Source: Tolypothrix tenuis PCC 7101
Lineage (GTDB): Bacteria; Cyanobacteriota; Cyanobacteriia; Cyanobacteriales; Nostocaceae
Direction of reading: 5' to 3'
Assembly: GCF_002368295.1 (NCBI RefSeq)
Contig: NZ_AP018248.1
Coordinates: forward strand, 8,077,974 to 8,141,973
DNA: 64,000 nt
Made by a program: the position numbers and the translations under genes. Numbering within the stretch: position 1 is the stretch's first letter; every line of letters begins with the position of its first letter. The notes under the pieces were generated by a model. The model saw only the letters and a program-made list of their open reading frames with translations, had not been told where the DNA came from and did no database searches. Positions 1-8,870 of the stretch are shown piece by piece.

Positions 1-312
1 CAGTAACTCATCGCCTAAATCTAATGTTGTAAACTCATCATTATTTATTTCTGCAGTTTCAATATTTGCTAATAAATTTAGATTATTTTCCGGCTGTGCT
101 AATTCTGCTACTTCGCCAAAATTCAGTTCTAAATTAGTTGCTGTTGCCAGTAAATCATTACTTAAACCTAAGTCTAACGCTGAAACATCTTCATTAGTGG
201 TTTCTGCGGTTTCGACATTTGCTAATAAATCGATGTTTTGTGGACGTTGTTGTACTTCTGTGGATTCGTTGAAATCCAATCCTAAATCATCTGCTGTTGT
301 TGGTAAGTCATC
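1..312 (-). repeat. Intragenic tandem repeat in hmpE (~50 codons per unit)
   Basis: Two consecutive units of 51 and 49 codons (160-312 and 13-159, read on the minus strand) share the pattern N/D-D-L, TA, L-L-D/N-F, then LLAN(V/I)ETAE and LDLG. A third unit begins at the window edge. The repeat is in frame and acidic, so it lengthens the disordered linker between the Hpt and kinase domains. Confidence 0.75.
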
Positions 313-2862
313 ACCTAAATCTAATTCGGGATTCTCGGAAATCCTGATTTCTGAAGGGTCAAGCTGAATATGTGTTGAGTGAGTAGTGTTGATATCCTCA
401 AATAACAATTGTGGATTATCGCCGCTATTTTCGTTGATGACTTTAAACAAATCATTATCCGCAGAACTACCAAATGTATTGTCTGTTGATGGCTGATTGG
501 TAAATTCTGGGGTGAAATCTAATTCGGGAGGTAGTGTTGTTGAGGGGAGTGGAGAGTGTAGACTCAGTCCTTCATAGATATCGCTTTCCTCTGGTATCAA
601 GCTGCGAATTTCTGTCACAGGTAATTCGGTAGTATCAGTAGAGGAAATAGCTGTGTTGTCTGATGTCAAATCTGCAAATAAATCATCTCCAGTATCAGAT
701 CCAAACATCAGATTGATTTGCTCATCATCTGGCTGAAAAGTCAGATTAAAATCTTCTACTTCAAAAGGCGGTGCTGAGGATTGAGCTAACTGGCTATCAT
801 CCAAAAAGTCATGAGATGCTGTAAACAAACTCTCCTCTAAGGCTTTGGCGACATCTTGCTCAACCCGAGAACCCAATTCTAGCTGTGGTTCTGCGCCAGA
901 TTCTTCATTCCAGAAGTTGCTTAAATCTTCTGCAGAAAGATCGTAATCTCTAGCTACTGTTGCTTGCGGATCGAATAAATCGTCAACTGTTGATTCGCTA
1001 GTAGAAAGTAGAGAATTGTCTCCCAAGTCAGTAAATGGATTATCCAAAGATAAGCTTTCTGGCTGTGGGAAGCTAATTGGAGAAATTTCTTCTAACAGAC
1101 TTTCATTTGCAGTTTCTGAGAATAAGTCATCAAAACTAGCTTCTGGTTGATTTAATTCGCCTAGCGACAGCAGATTGTTATCATCTAGCTCTAAACCCAA
1201 TAAATCTTGTACTACATCCTGTGGGGCAATATCACCAGGATATTCTTGTAGAATTTCTGTAAATTCTCTGAGACTTTCATTAGTAGATGAGTTTAAATTG
1301 ATATCGTTTTGAGAGCTATTGCTGATATCAGATTTGCTTGCTGATGTTTGTTGAGGGTGCTGTGTAGGAGTTTCTTTTTCTAAGAAGTTTTCACCAAATA
1401 ATAGACTGAAATCTTCGGTTTGAATAATAGTTTGTTTAGACTCATCAATACTCGTAGGCTCGTCAAAAGACAGTAAGTCAGCTAAATCGTTATCAGCATC
1501 TTCAGTATTACTAGTACTGATCTCAATGCCCAATTTGTTGGCAGCATTAATGTCTAATATTTCTTCTTGTTGCCAAGTCTCATCTAGTTCGGGAGCTTCA
1601 CCTTCAAATAAATCAGCAAGTGTATTTAACTCAGCAATTCCAACTTCTGGCCCTTTAGGGTCAAGATTATGATTCGTTAGTACTGCTTCCTCTTCATTAT
1701 TTGGCAATAAGTTAAATAGCTCAGAAGTCTCAGGCTTATAATTTTCTTTATTCGTGAAAATATCTTTCTCTTGTTGAACTGGTGCTGTTAGGTCAGGTAA
1801 GCTAGCTATATTGTTATTAGTTGTATTAACAAAATTATCCAGCCTTGGAGCAGCCAATTCATTAGCGATCGCTTCAGTATTAGCTTTAGCAAATAGAGTT
1901 GTCCCAATTGCAGATTCATCTGCTAAATCGGTAGAGATATCAAATAAATCAACTTCAGGGAAACTCAAGAGAACTTCTAGCTGCTGGCTAATGACAATCT
2001 CAGATTCTTTACCTTTAAGAACTAATTCCTGAGCTTTTTTAATTTCTGTAATGACAATTTTTGCCAGAGTTAGATAACTATTATCTGGATTAGCGATCGC
2101 ATTTTCTGCGGCTTCGCATAACTTACACCAGTTGGGCAAATTAAATGTTTCACCCAATATGACTAATTGGTGACAAGTTTGCTGGAGATTTTGCCGACTT
2201 TCCTCGGTTGTCCCTTGTTTAAATAGCTGCAACATTTCTCGTAGAGTTTGCAGCACTTGAGCTTGAAATTCACCCCAGTTATCATTTGCTTTAGTAACAA
2301 CTGGCGCAGGCTTTTGGAGTGGTGATTCTTGCGGGACGGGGAAATCCCGTTCCATGAAAATTTCTGTCAGTGTATGGGAGTTATCAACAAAAGCTGGCTG
2401 TCTTGCTGGTGCAATGCTACTGTCTACACTACCGCTTGCTTGTTGTACAAGTAGTTCTAAATGCTCGTTGAGCCATTGAAAGACTGGCTCAGTTTCCGAC
2501 ATCAATGTATTAGCTGTCTCTTCTGACAAACCAAATGGGCCGCTCAAATTCTCCAGCAGCGCTTTGAGTGTATCAGAAACCCCTAGAAATAAGGACTCTA
2601 ACTTTTGGTCAACCTTAATCGGATTTTCTTTGAGGACTTTGAAACAATCTTCTAGGCGGTGAGATGTATGCTGGATGCTACTCAAACCAAGCATCGCCGC
2701 TCCTCCTTTAATGGAGTGAGCCGCCCGGAAGACTTCGTTGATCATTTCTGGATCGTTCAGGGTACTCTGAAGATTTAACAACCCCTGCTCAATGGTATTC
2801 AGGTGGTCTCTTGCTTCTTCAATAAAGTAACCTAAAATGCGCTGTTGTTGTTCCGGCAGCAT
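1..2862 (-). CDS. hmpE: CheA-like histidine kinase HmpE, N-terminal part (3' end outside window)
   Basis: This is the kinase of the hormogonium motility chemotaxis system. It should autophosphorylate and pass phosphate to the CheY encoded upstream. The start is the ATG at 2862, and the frame is open for 954 codons to the window edge. An Hpt domain occupies about residues 1-105, with phosphorylatable His49 in AAHSIKGGAAML. A second helical, Hpt-like stretch lies at about 190-310. From about residue 330 onward there is only a Ser/Asp/Glu/Leu-rich low-complexity linker, ending in ~50-residue tandem repeats. The dimerisation, ATPase and CheW-like domains have not yet been reached, so the linker is unusually long. 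It is the last visible gene of a minus-strand operon, behind hmpD with a 126-bp gap. The assignment rests on the Hpt motif and the conserved locus order. Confidence 0.88.
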   Translation of the reverse strand, partial: MLPEQQQRILGYFIEEARDHLNTIEQGLLNLQSTLNDPEMINEVFRAAHSIKGGAAMLGLSSIQHTSHRLEDCFKVLKENPIKVDQKLESLFLGVSDTLKALLENLSGPFGLSEETANTLMSETEPVFQWLNEHLELLVQQASGSVDSSIAPARQPAFVDNSHTLTEIFMERDFPVPQESPLQKPAPVVTKANDNWGEFQAQVLQTLREMLQLFKQGTTEESRQNLQQTCHQLVILGETFNLPNWCKLCEAAENAIANPDNSYLTLAKIVITEIKKAQELVLKGKESEIVISQQLEVLLSFPEVDLFDISTDLADESAIGTTLFAKANTEAIANELAAPRLDNFVNTTNNNIASLPDLTAPVQQEKDIFTNKENYKPETSELFNLLPNNEEEAVLTNHNLDPKGPEVGIAELNTLADLFEGEAPELDETWQQEEILDINAANKLGIEISTSNTEDADNDLADLLSFDEPTSIDESKQTIIQTEDFSLLFGENFLEKETPTQHPQQTSASKSDISNSSQNDINLNSSTNESLREFTEILQEYPGDIAPQDVVQDLLGLELDDNNLLSLGELNQPEASFDDLFSETANESLLEEISPISFPQPESLSLDNPFTDLGDNSLLSTSESTVDDLFDPQATVARDYDLSAEDLSNFWNEESGAEPQLELGSRVEQDVAKALEESLFTASHDFLDDSQLAQSSAPPFEVEDFNLTFQPDDEQINLMFGSDTGDDLFADLTSDNTAISSTDTTELPVTEIRSLIPEESDIYEGLSLHSPLPSTTLPPELDFTPEFTNQPSTDNTFGSSADNDLFKVINENSGDNPQLLFEDINTTHSTHIQLDPSEIRISENPELDLGDDLPTTADDLGLDFNESTEVQQRPQNIDLLANVETAETTNEDVSALDLGLSNDLLATATNLELNFGEVAELAQPENNLNLLANIETAEINNDEFTTLDLGDELL

Positions 2863-2865
2863 AGG

Positions 2866-2988
2866 ACATGATGAAGGATAAAGGATGAAAGAAAAAGATG
2901 AAAGATAAAGGTTAAAGGTTAAAGGGACTGAAGCATGAGTAATAGTTCATACTTAATATTTCATACTTCACATTTTATACTTCATCCT
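2866..2988. repeat. Intergenic simple repeats between hmpD and hmpE
   Basis: Iterations of GATGAAAGA, AAGGTTAAAGG and a TCATACTT motif fill the gap between the MCP stop and the CheA start. This is the short tandem repeat style typical of heterocystous cyanobacteria. No separate promoter is evident. Confidence 0.5.
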
Positions 2989-5976
2989 TTATCTAGATTC
3001 GAGAGTATCTACCCGGAAACGTTCCACAGAAGCAATTAAATCTCTTGATACGCCCACTAAGTGTTGTAGCGCACCAGATACTCTTTGTGCTTCCTGGGAG
3101 GTTTCTTGTGCTGTTAGTTCTACGGATTGCATAACGTGAGCTACTGCACGGGAGGTTTCGGTCTGTTCTACAGTATCCGAGGTAATTGAGCGCACCAAGA
3201 TATCAATACGATTTGCTACTTGAATAATATTTTCTAGCGATCGCTTGGCTTCTTCAGCTAATTTAGTACCTTTAATTACCTGTTGTGTCCCTTCCTCCAT
3301 TGCAGTCATTACAGAGCCTGTTTCACTCTGAATTTGCATCACGATTTGTTCAATTTCTTTTAAGGACTTGGCAGATTTGTCTGCTAGCTGGCGGACTTCA
3401 TCCGCAACAATTGCAAACCCGCGTCCGGCTTCACCTGCCCTTGCTGCCTCAATACTAGCGTTGAGCGCTAATAAATTGGTGCGGGAGGCAATTTGTGAAA
3501 TTAACGCCACAATCTTAGAAATTTCTTGCGAAGATTCAGCTAGCCGTTTCACTTTGCGAGTAGTTTCTGCCACAGTTTCTCTGATTTCTAAAATACCTGC
3601 CACGGTATTTTCCACGGCTTCACCACCTTTTAAGGCGATGGTGCTGGCATCACGGGCAACAGTTTCCGCTTCTCGCGCGGCTTCCGCTACCCGTTGAATG
3701 GAGTCAGTCATGACCTGTACAGAATTAAGTGTGACTGCTAACTCTTCTGCCTGCCTTAAAGCATCACTAGATAAGGCTCTAGCAAATGTTTCGGAGTTCG
3801 TTGCACCCTTGGTTACATCTCTTGCAGCTACTTTTACCTGTTGCACAATATCCCGCAAGTTTTGAATTGTCAGGTTAAAGGCATCAGCTACGGCTCCTAG
3901 TACGTCAGCTGTTACTTCAGCTTGTACTGTTAAATCGCCTCTGGCTGCTCCTTCTACATCATCCAACAGGCGAATTACTTGGCGTTGTAGATTTTCTTTG
4001 GCTTCTTCCTGTTCATCAGCTTTTCTTTGGGCTTCATTGGTAGTAGTAAAAATTACCCTTGCCATTTCATTAAAGCCAGTAGCCAGCAGTCCTAATTCAT
4101 CTTCAGAATAGACTGTGGCCTGAACATTGAGATTACCTTGACGAACAGCATCAAACTGAGCTTGCAAGTTCTGGGTGGTGCGGCGAACCTGCTTGATAGT
4201 GAAATTACCCATAAAGGCTGCGGTAGCAAAACCAGCCAGTCCTGCTGCTAGTGACATAGCCCAGCCAGTGTTCCGCACTGATTCCCTCTGTTGTGGTGGT
4301 GAAAAGGTCGTAGCGCCAAAGCTGACTGTTGCGACCACTAGCGCCGATACTACACCTACAGTTCCCGCAATCAGCCATTGTTTCTTTTCTAGGGAAGCAT
4401 TTTCTAAAGGCGCTAACCAACCTTGTTCAACGCTGACATTGGCTTCTAATTTAGCAACATCTACTTGGGTAAAAACTGGGACTGCTTCTTGTGAACCAGT
4501 AATTGAAAACAGTTCATCTTCGCGATCGCCTGTTTCATCAATTGCAGATGGTTGTCCGGTTTGACTGTGAGGGAGATTACCTATTTCCAATGGGCCAGAA
4601 TCCATACTTACATCTCGGAAGTTGGCTTCTGCATCTGTCAAATCAAATCCAGGAATGTTACCTAGGTCGTCAAATTCATCAAAGTCATCTAAAAAATCTA
4701 TATTAGTTTTAGAAGTCTCGTGATGAATTTCTCCTCTACTGATATTGCTTGGTTGGATATTACTTGGTTCTTCATCGGGACTAAAATCATCTGTGCCAAA
4801 GGCAGATTCAAAAGCCTCCAAATCAAAACTATCATCAATATCAGAATAATTTTCTTCTACCTTACTAACTTGTTTTTCTGGCTGTTTTTCTTGGTGAAAA
4901 TTTTGCTCGGTAGCGCTAACTACCTCTTTTAATGTATCTTCAGCTTCTATCGGTCCCAACCAATTATCAGGTTTAGTTGGGGATAAATTTTCTTGAGGCT
5001 GGGATGGCAAATTGCTAGTTGTTGGGGCACTTTCCTGGAGAAGTGTTTGGTTTTTGACTAAAGTTTCATTTTCCAGGCTATTACTCTTCCACTCGAAATC
5101 AGCTTCGCTAGGTTCTGGATAGGTTTCTGAGGTTAAGAACTCAGTAGGTATTTCCCAATTATTACTGGTTGAAGTATCAAGTTCTTCAACTTCTGAAAAC
5201 GGTGAATCGCTATAATTTTCCGAATTAGTGAAACCTTTATTATTTGAATTTGTAGTAGCTTCTACAAAAGGATTATTTATCCCTGAATCATCAATAGTAT
5301 TTTGATTGTTGTCTTCTTGCCAAAAAGCTGGTAACTCTAATTCTCCTTGTTTTTCCCAAATGTTAGCATTGGCATCGCGATCGCTAGCTTCCTCGGTAAA
5401 ACTAAAGGGATCGTTACTCAAAGGTTCTGAATCATCTGGTAATCCATTAAATGCACTGCTACTATATGCAGAGATATCAAATGAACTGTCTAAAGAACTG
5501 TCCAATGATAGCTCTTCTATTTCATCTCCAGATTCCTGGTATTCGCCAAAGGGATTGTCGCCAAAGCTGCCGCTAGCAAAATTATTATTCTGTGGCAAAT
5601 TCTGTAATTCTTCTGTATCAGCGAACCGATCATTGGATATTGCTGATGAGGAAATATCCTCATTATTTTCACTGATAGTAAACGCATCTGGTAATGATTG
5701 TTGATATTGAGCAATACTTTCCAGACCATGCTGGGCAAAATCAATTAATTCTCGATTGTCGGTTAACTGTAAAACTTGTTGATATTCAGCTTTGGCTATA
5801 TCGTACTGCTGTAAAACGTAGTATATGTGACCCCGTAACAAATGGGAGTTAGGGTCATTTGGCAAATTTTGTACCACTCGATCCACTAAAGTGGCGGCAA
5901 CATCATAGTTCTGTTGCGCGTAAGCTGTACAAGCCTGCTTATATATTTCTAAGTAATCATCTATACTTGCTGCCAT
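2989..5976 (-). CDS. hmpD: Methyl-accepting chemotaxis protein HmpD (PilJ-like) with TPR N-terminus
   Basis: This is the membrane signal transducer of the hmp motility system. It couples through CheW to CheA. The ATG at 5976 is preferred over the upstream in-frame codon at 6012 because GGGAGGG (5982-5988) sits just ahead of it and the longer form would overlap hmpC. The product is 995 residues. TPR-like helices lie at about 10-90, followed by a long acidic Ser/Asp-rich segment (about 110-530). Two membrane segments lie at about 533-556 and 569-590, then HAMP-type linkers (about 590-730). A C-terminal MCP signalling hairpin carries the tip NLLALNASIEAARAGEAGRG. The periplasmic loop between the membrane helices is only about a dozen residues, so any stimulus is probably sensed on the cytoplasmic side. 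Confidence 0.9.
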   Translation of the reverse strand: MAASIDDYLEIYKQACTAYAQQNYDVAATLVDRVVQNLPNDPNSHLLRGHIYYVLQQYDIAKAEYQQVLQLTDNRELIDFAQHGLESIAQYQQSLPDAFTISENNEDISSSAISNDRFADTEELQNLPQNNNFASGSFGDNPFGEYQESGDEIEELSLDSSLDSSFDISAYSSSAFNGLPDDSEPLSNDPFSFTEEASDRDANANIWEKQGELELPAFWQEDNNQNTIDDSGINNPFVEATTNSNNKGFTNSENYSDSPFSEVEELDTSTSNNWEIPTEFLTSETYPEPSEADFEWKSNSLENETLVKNQTLLQESAPTTSNLPSQPQENLSPTKPDNWLGPIEAEDTLKEVVSATEQNFHQEKQPEKQVSKVEENYSDIDDSFDLEAFESAFGTDDFSPDEEPSNIQPSNISRGEIHHETSKTNIDFLDDFDEFDDLGNIPGFDLTDAEANFRDVSMDSGPLEIGNLPHSQTGQPSAIDETGDREDELFSITGSQEAVPVFTQVDVAKLEANVSVEQGWLAPLENASLEKKQWLIAGTVGVVSALVVATVSFGATTFSPPQQRESVRNTGWAMSLAAGLAGFATAAFMGNFTIKQVRRTTQNLQAQFDAVRQGNLNVQATVYSEDELGLLATGFNEMARVIFTTTNEAQRKADEQEEAKENLQRQVIRLLDDVEGAARGDLTVQAEVTADVLGAVADAFNLTIQNLRDIVQQVKVAARDVTKGATNSETFARALSSDALRQAEELAVTLNSVQVMTDSIQRVAEAAREAETVARDASTIALKGGEAVENTVAGILEIRETVAETTRKVKRLAESSQEISKIVALISQIASRTNLLALNASIEAARAGEAGRGFAIVADEVRQLADKSAKSLKEIEQIVMQIQSETGSVMTAMEEGTQQVIKGTKLAEEAKRSLENIIQVANRIDILVRSITSDTVEQTETSRAVAHVMQSVELTAQETSQEAQRVSGALQHLVGVSRDLIASVERFRVDTLESR

Positions 5977-5992
5977 GTCCACCCTCCCAATA

Positions 5993-6523
5993 TCATCCTG
6001 CCCACCTCGCACTCCGCAAAATTGCCATTTGATCCAGTAGTCTTAAAGACTTATTTGTTTTGGCATCTATTAACCACTCACCGCGCAGAAAGGGAGCCAT
6101 CGTATCCGGTACATGAGTTGTTAGCATCAGATGCTGCACGTCAAGCCAGTCCATACCACCTATTTCTTCTACCGCTAAACCCACTATTGTGTCTTGTTCT
6201 TCGATAGCGATTACCGGAATTTCTGCTCTATCTGTATTTAATGCGGTTGCTTCTCCTAAAAATTGACCTAAATCAGCTACCCAAATGACTCGACCTCGTA
6301 AATTTAGAGTACCCAAAAGTAAAGGAGAAGCATTAGGAATCGGAGTGATTCTATCAGGGCTCAATTCCATTACCTCTCGAATTCCAGTTGCTGGTAGTGC
6401 AAACTCTTGGCGCGAGGGGATGTAAAACCGCAAATGTAATTCACCTTCAGGGCTTTCTACTTGTAATTCAGGACGGAAGTGGTCTTGACTACCACCACTT
6501 AAAAAGTCCGGTTTACTGACCAT
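5993..6523 (-). CDS. hmpC: CheW-like coupling protein HmpC
   Basis: A 176-residue CheW-domain protein that bridges the MCP and the CheA kinase. The fold is recognisable from LRFYIPSRQEFALPATGIREVMEL near the N-terminus (about 30-55) and LLLGTLNLRGRVIWVADLG at about 83-101, the usual CheW core. About 28 extra N-terminal residues precede the domain. It starts 13 bp after the hmpB stop and ends 16 bp before the hmpD start, so it is tightly packed in the operon. Confidence 0.92.
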   Translation of the reverse strand: MVSKPDFLSGGSQDHFRPELQVESPEGELHLRFYIPSRQEFALPATGIREVMELSPDRITPIPNASPLLLGTLNLRGRVIWVADLGQFLGEATALNTDRAEIPVIAIEEQDTIVGLAVEEIGGMDWLDVQHLMLTTHVPDTMAPFLRGEWLIDAKTNKSLRLLDQMAILRSARWAG

Positions 6524-6536
6524 TTTCTTTTCATCC

Positions 6537-6902
6537 TTATCCTCGCAGCAGTTGTTTGACTGTTCCCACCAACTCAGTTGGTTGAAACGGTTTGGCTATG
6601 TAAGCGTCTGCGCCCTGTTTCATACCCCAGTAGCGATCGAATTCTTCACCTTTGGAAGAACACATCACAACGGGGACATTTTGGGTTTTCGGATCGGATT
6701 TTAACCGACGGCAAACTTCGTAGCCGTTCATCCGGGGCATGACAATATCCAAGACCACTAAATCGGGAGGTGTGCTTTGAATGGCCTCCAAAGCTTCAAC
6801 TCCATCACTGGCATGGGTGACCGTTAAGCCACTTGCTTTCAGGAGGTCTGTAATCATCTCCCTTTGTGCGATACTGTCTTCCACAATCAGAACTGTACTC
6901 AT
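6537..6902 (-). CDS. hmpB: CheY-type response regulator HmpB
   Basis: A 121-residue single receiver domain. The acidic pocket Glu8-Asp9 (VEDS), the phosphoacceptor Asp52 (VVLDIVMP) and the conserved Lys104 (AKPF) are all present, so it should be phosphorylatable by HmpE. It has no output domain, like PilG/CheY proteins that act on type IV pilus motors. It is followed at 13 bp by hmpC and preceded by a 194-bp gap after hmpA. Confidence 0.92.
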   Translation of the reverse strand: MSTVLIVEDSIAQREMITDLLKASGLTVTHASDGVEALEAIQSTPPDLVVLDIVMPRMNGYEVCRRLKSDPKTQNVPVVMCSSKGEEFDRYWGMKQGADAYIAKPFQPTELVGTVKQLLRG

Positions 6903-7096
6903 AAATGCCTATCTACCTCCTGATGTAGACGTTCCTACTTGGAACATTCCCTGATTCCCCCGCAAGTATTTAGTGTATAAATTAAGTCTATTCCTTAACT
7001 GATTTACTAGATAATAACTTTATACTGGTTGTACTGGGGCTGGCTGATTCTGTGATAACATTTTTTACCTCATCTTTTATACAATCAACAACTGTT

Positions 7097-8311
7097 CTAT
7101 CTCTTATGTATGCCAATGTAAGGCTGTTTATTGATATATTTTTCTACGAGCGTGAGTAACTCAGTATTTTGCAAAGGCTTAGTCAAATAATCGGTAGCCC
7201 CGACCATACTAGCTCTGACTCGATCGATAAAACTATCTTGACTACTCAGCATAATAATCGGCACCAGCCGAAATGCTGTAGACTGTCGCAACATGGCACA
7301 AATCTCATATCCATTTAATTCCGGCATGGTAATGTTGCAAAAAATCATCTGCGGCTTGAGTTGAAAAACAAAACTGAGAGACTCTAAGGGATTAGTTAAA
7401 GTTAACACTTCATAACCTTGTTGCTGCAAAATAGCCTCTATAGTCTCACCAATCGTTGTTACTTCGTCAATACATAATATCCGTGGTTTATAGTCTACCT
7501 CTACTACTAGCTCCTCTGTATTAATACTGAATATATTAGTACTGGGATATACTAATTTCAGCCAGCCCTGTTGGACGTAGGGATATATTACCTTGGCAAT
7601 TGTCAAAATGTCTCGGTTGAGATAACGAGCAAGTTGCCGTAAAGATGTTTTGCCATCTGCCCAATGCTTAAGTTTATTGACTGTTTCTGCTGGTAAAGAT
7701 GAATTCAATTGCACCATCTCAGAAAGTATGGGCACTTGATCGGCAGACTGAATGTGGGGATACAACTGCTGCCAATGTTGCAGTTGCTTGGCAATTTTAC
7801 TGACTAGCGGAGCTATCTCCCAAGTAGTTAATTGTGGAGTCAGGGCCGGACTTTGATGGAAGATGAAACTACCTGTGTGCAAACCCAGTAAATCAAAGAG
7901 CGTTTCATACACCAGACTATGCATGATATTACGCGCTACTTTGGGGTTAATCATATTTTGCTCTAACAGTACCCAAAGATAGCTATATTCTTTTATATTC
8001 AGTGGATCTATGGAGGCTAGCTGGATTTCGTTGAGCGGAGTCTCCACACGGTAATGTCTTAAGTAATCGTTAATCCTTAATGAAGTACCATCCCCTTCTT
8101 GGCAATAGAGAATCTGGCCATTTAAGAAAAAGACGAACCAGTACTGTTGTGGTTGGTAGCAAAAGGAATGGTGATGTCTGTTCACCTCTTCTCTAGTTTG
8201 GTTGCTATTGCGAAAGTTATGAGTTTTCACCAACAGTTGGCCTGTTCGCTGGCCCAACTCAATCAATTGCAGGATACTACGAAGATCTATTTCATTTAAA
8301 TTTCCCTGCAT
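7097..8311 (-). CDS. hmpA: PatA-like response regulator HmpA (PATAN + receiver)
   Basis: A 404-residue protein with an N-terminal PATAN/DUF4388-type domain (it opens with a GNLNEIDLRSILQLIELGQRTG motif) and a C-terminal receiver (about 278-395). PatA-like proteins act in hormogonium motility, phototaxis and heterocyst patterning. In the receiver the usual phosphoacceptor Asp is Asn326 (FCNITMPELNGYE), and the acidic pair is reduced (CIDE). It is therefore probably not phosphorylated in the usual way. The conserved Lys (TKPL) remains. It is the first gene of the hmp operon and divergent from hmpF. Confidence 0.85.
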   Translation of the reverse strand: MQGNLNEIDLRSILQLIELGQRTGQLLVKTHNFRNSNQTREEVNRHHHSFCYQPQQYWFVFFLNGQILYCQEGDGTSLRINDYLRHYRVETPLNEIQLASIDPLNIKEYSYLWVLLEQNMINPKVARNIMHSLVYETLFDLLGLHTGSFIFHQSPALTPQLTTWEIAPLVSKIAKQLQHWQQLYPHIQSADQVPILSEMVQLNSSLPAETVNKLKHWADGKTSLRQLARYLNRDILTIAKVIYPYVQQGWLKLVYPSTNIFSINTEELVVEVDYKPRILCIDEVTTIGETIEAILQQQGYEVLTLTNPLESLSFVFQLKPQMIFCNITMPELNGYEICAMLRQSTAFRLVPIIMLSSQDSFIDRVRASMVGATDYLTKPLQNTELLTLVEKYINKQPYIGIHKR

Positions 8312-8870
8312 TTAGCTCAAAGGTGCTCCTTGCGATCCTGTTGATATTCTTTAATTAATTTTGCCCAGTAATTTTTTGATGTTTTAACTAGCACCACCGA
8401 TCTACACTAAATTGATAATTTCTGCCTAATGTGAATTTGGTGTAAATTATCCCATCAGGGTTTCTAGCCTAGCCCAAAATTACAGTTTTGTGAGGATCTA
8501 CGAAATTACCAGGGTTTTCCGGCTGGATTTACATTTTGTGTAATTTGTTATATACAAATAAAATTACTGCCTATACAAACATCTCTAGCAATAGAATACG
8601 TTCAGCAATATTCCTTAATTTTTTGTAATAAACTTTGATGAAGCTAGTAATCACACGGTAGCCATCATTATTACCATCAGCACACAATATAAAAGCGCGA
8701 TCCAGAGTAAGCGCATCTAGATTTATATATATCAAGGCGTGATATGTCATGTCTATAAATAGTTTTGCCAGTTTGACTTTCCCTAACTGTGGTTAAATCA
8801 AACTGGCTCACAGAATTATCTATGGTATAAACCAAATCACGGACATCAAGTACACAAAAGGACTAACGGT
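8312..8870. promoter_or_regulatory. Divergent hmpA/hmpF intergenic region
   Basis: 559 bp without a supportable gene separate the divergent hmpA and hmpF starts, so promoters for both must lie here. The only clear structure is a 10-bp perfect inverted repeat, GCCAGTTTGA (8767-8776) and TCAAACTGGC (8798-8807), 63 bp upstream of the hmpF GTG start. I could not assign sigma-factor boxes with confidence. Confidence 0.5.
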
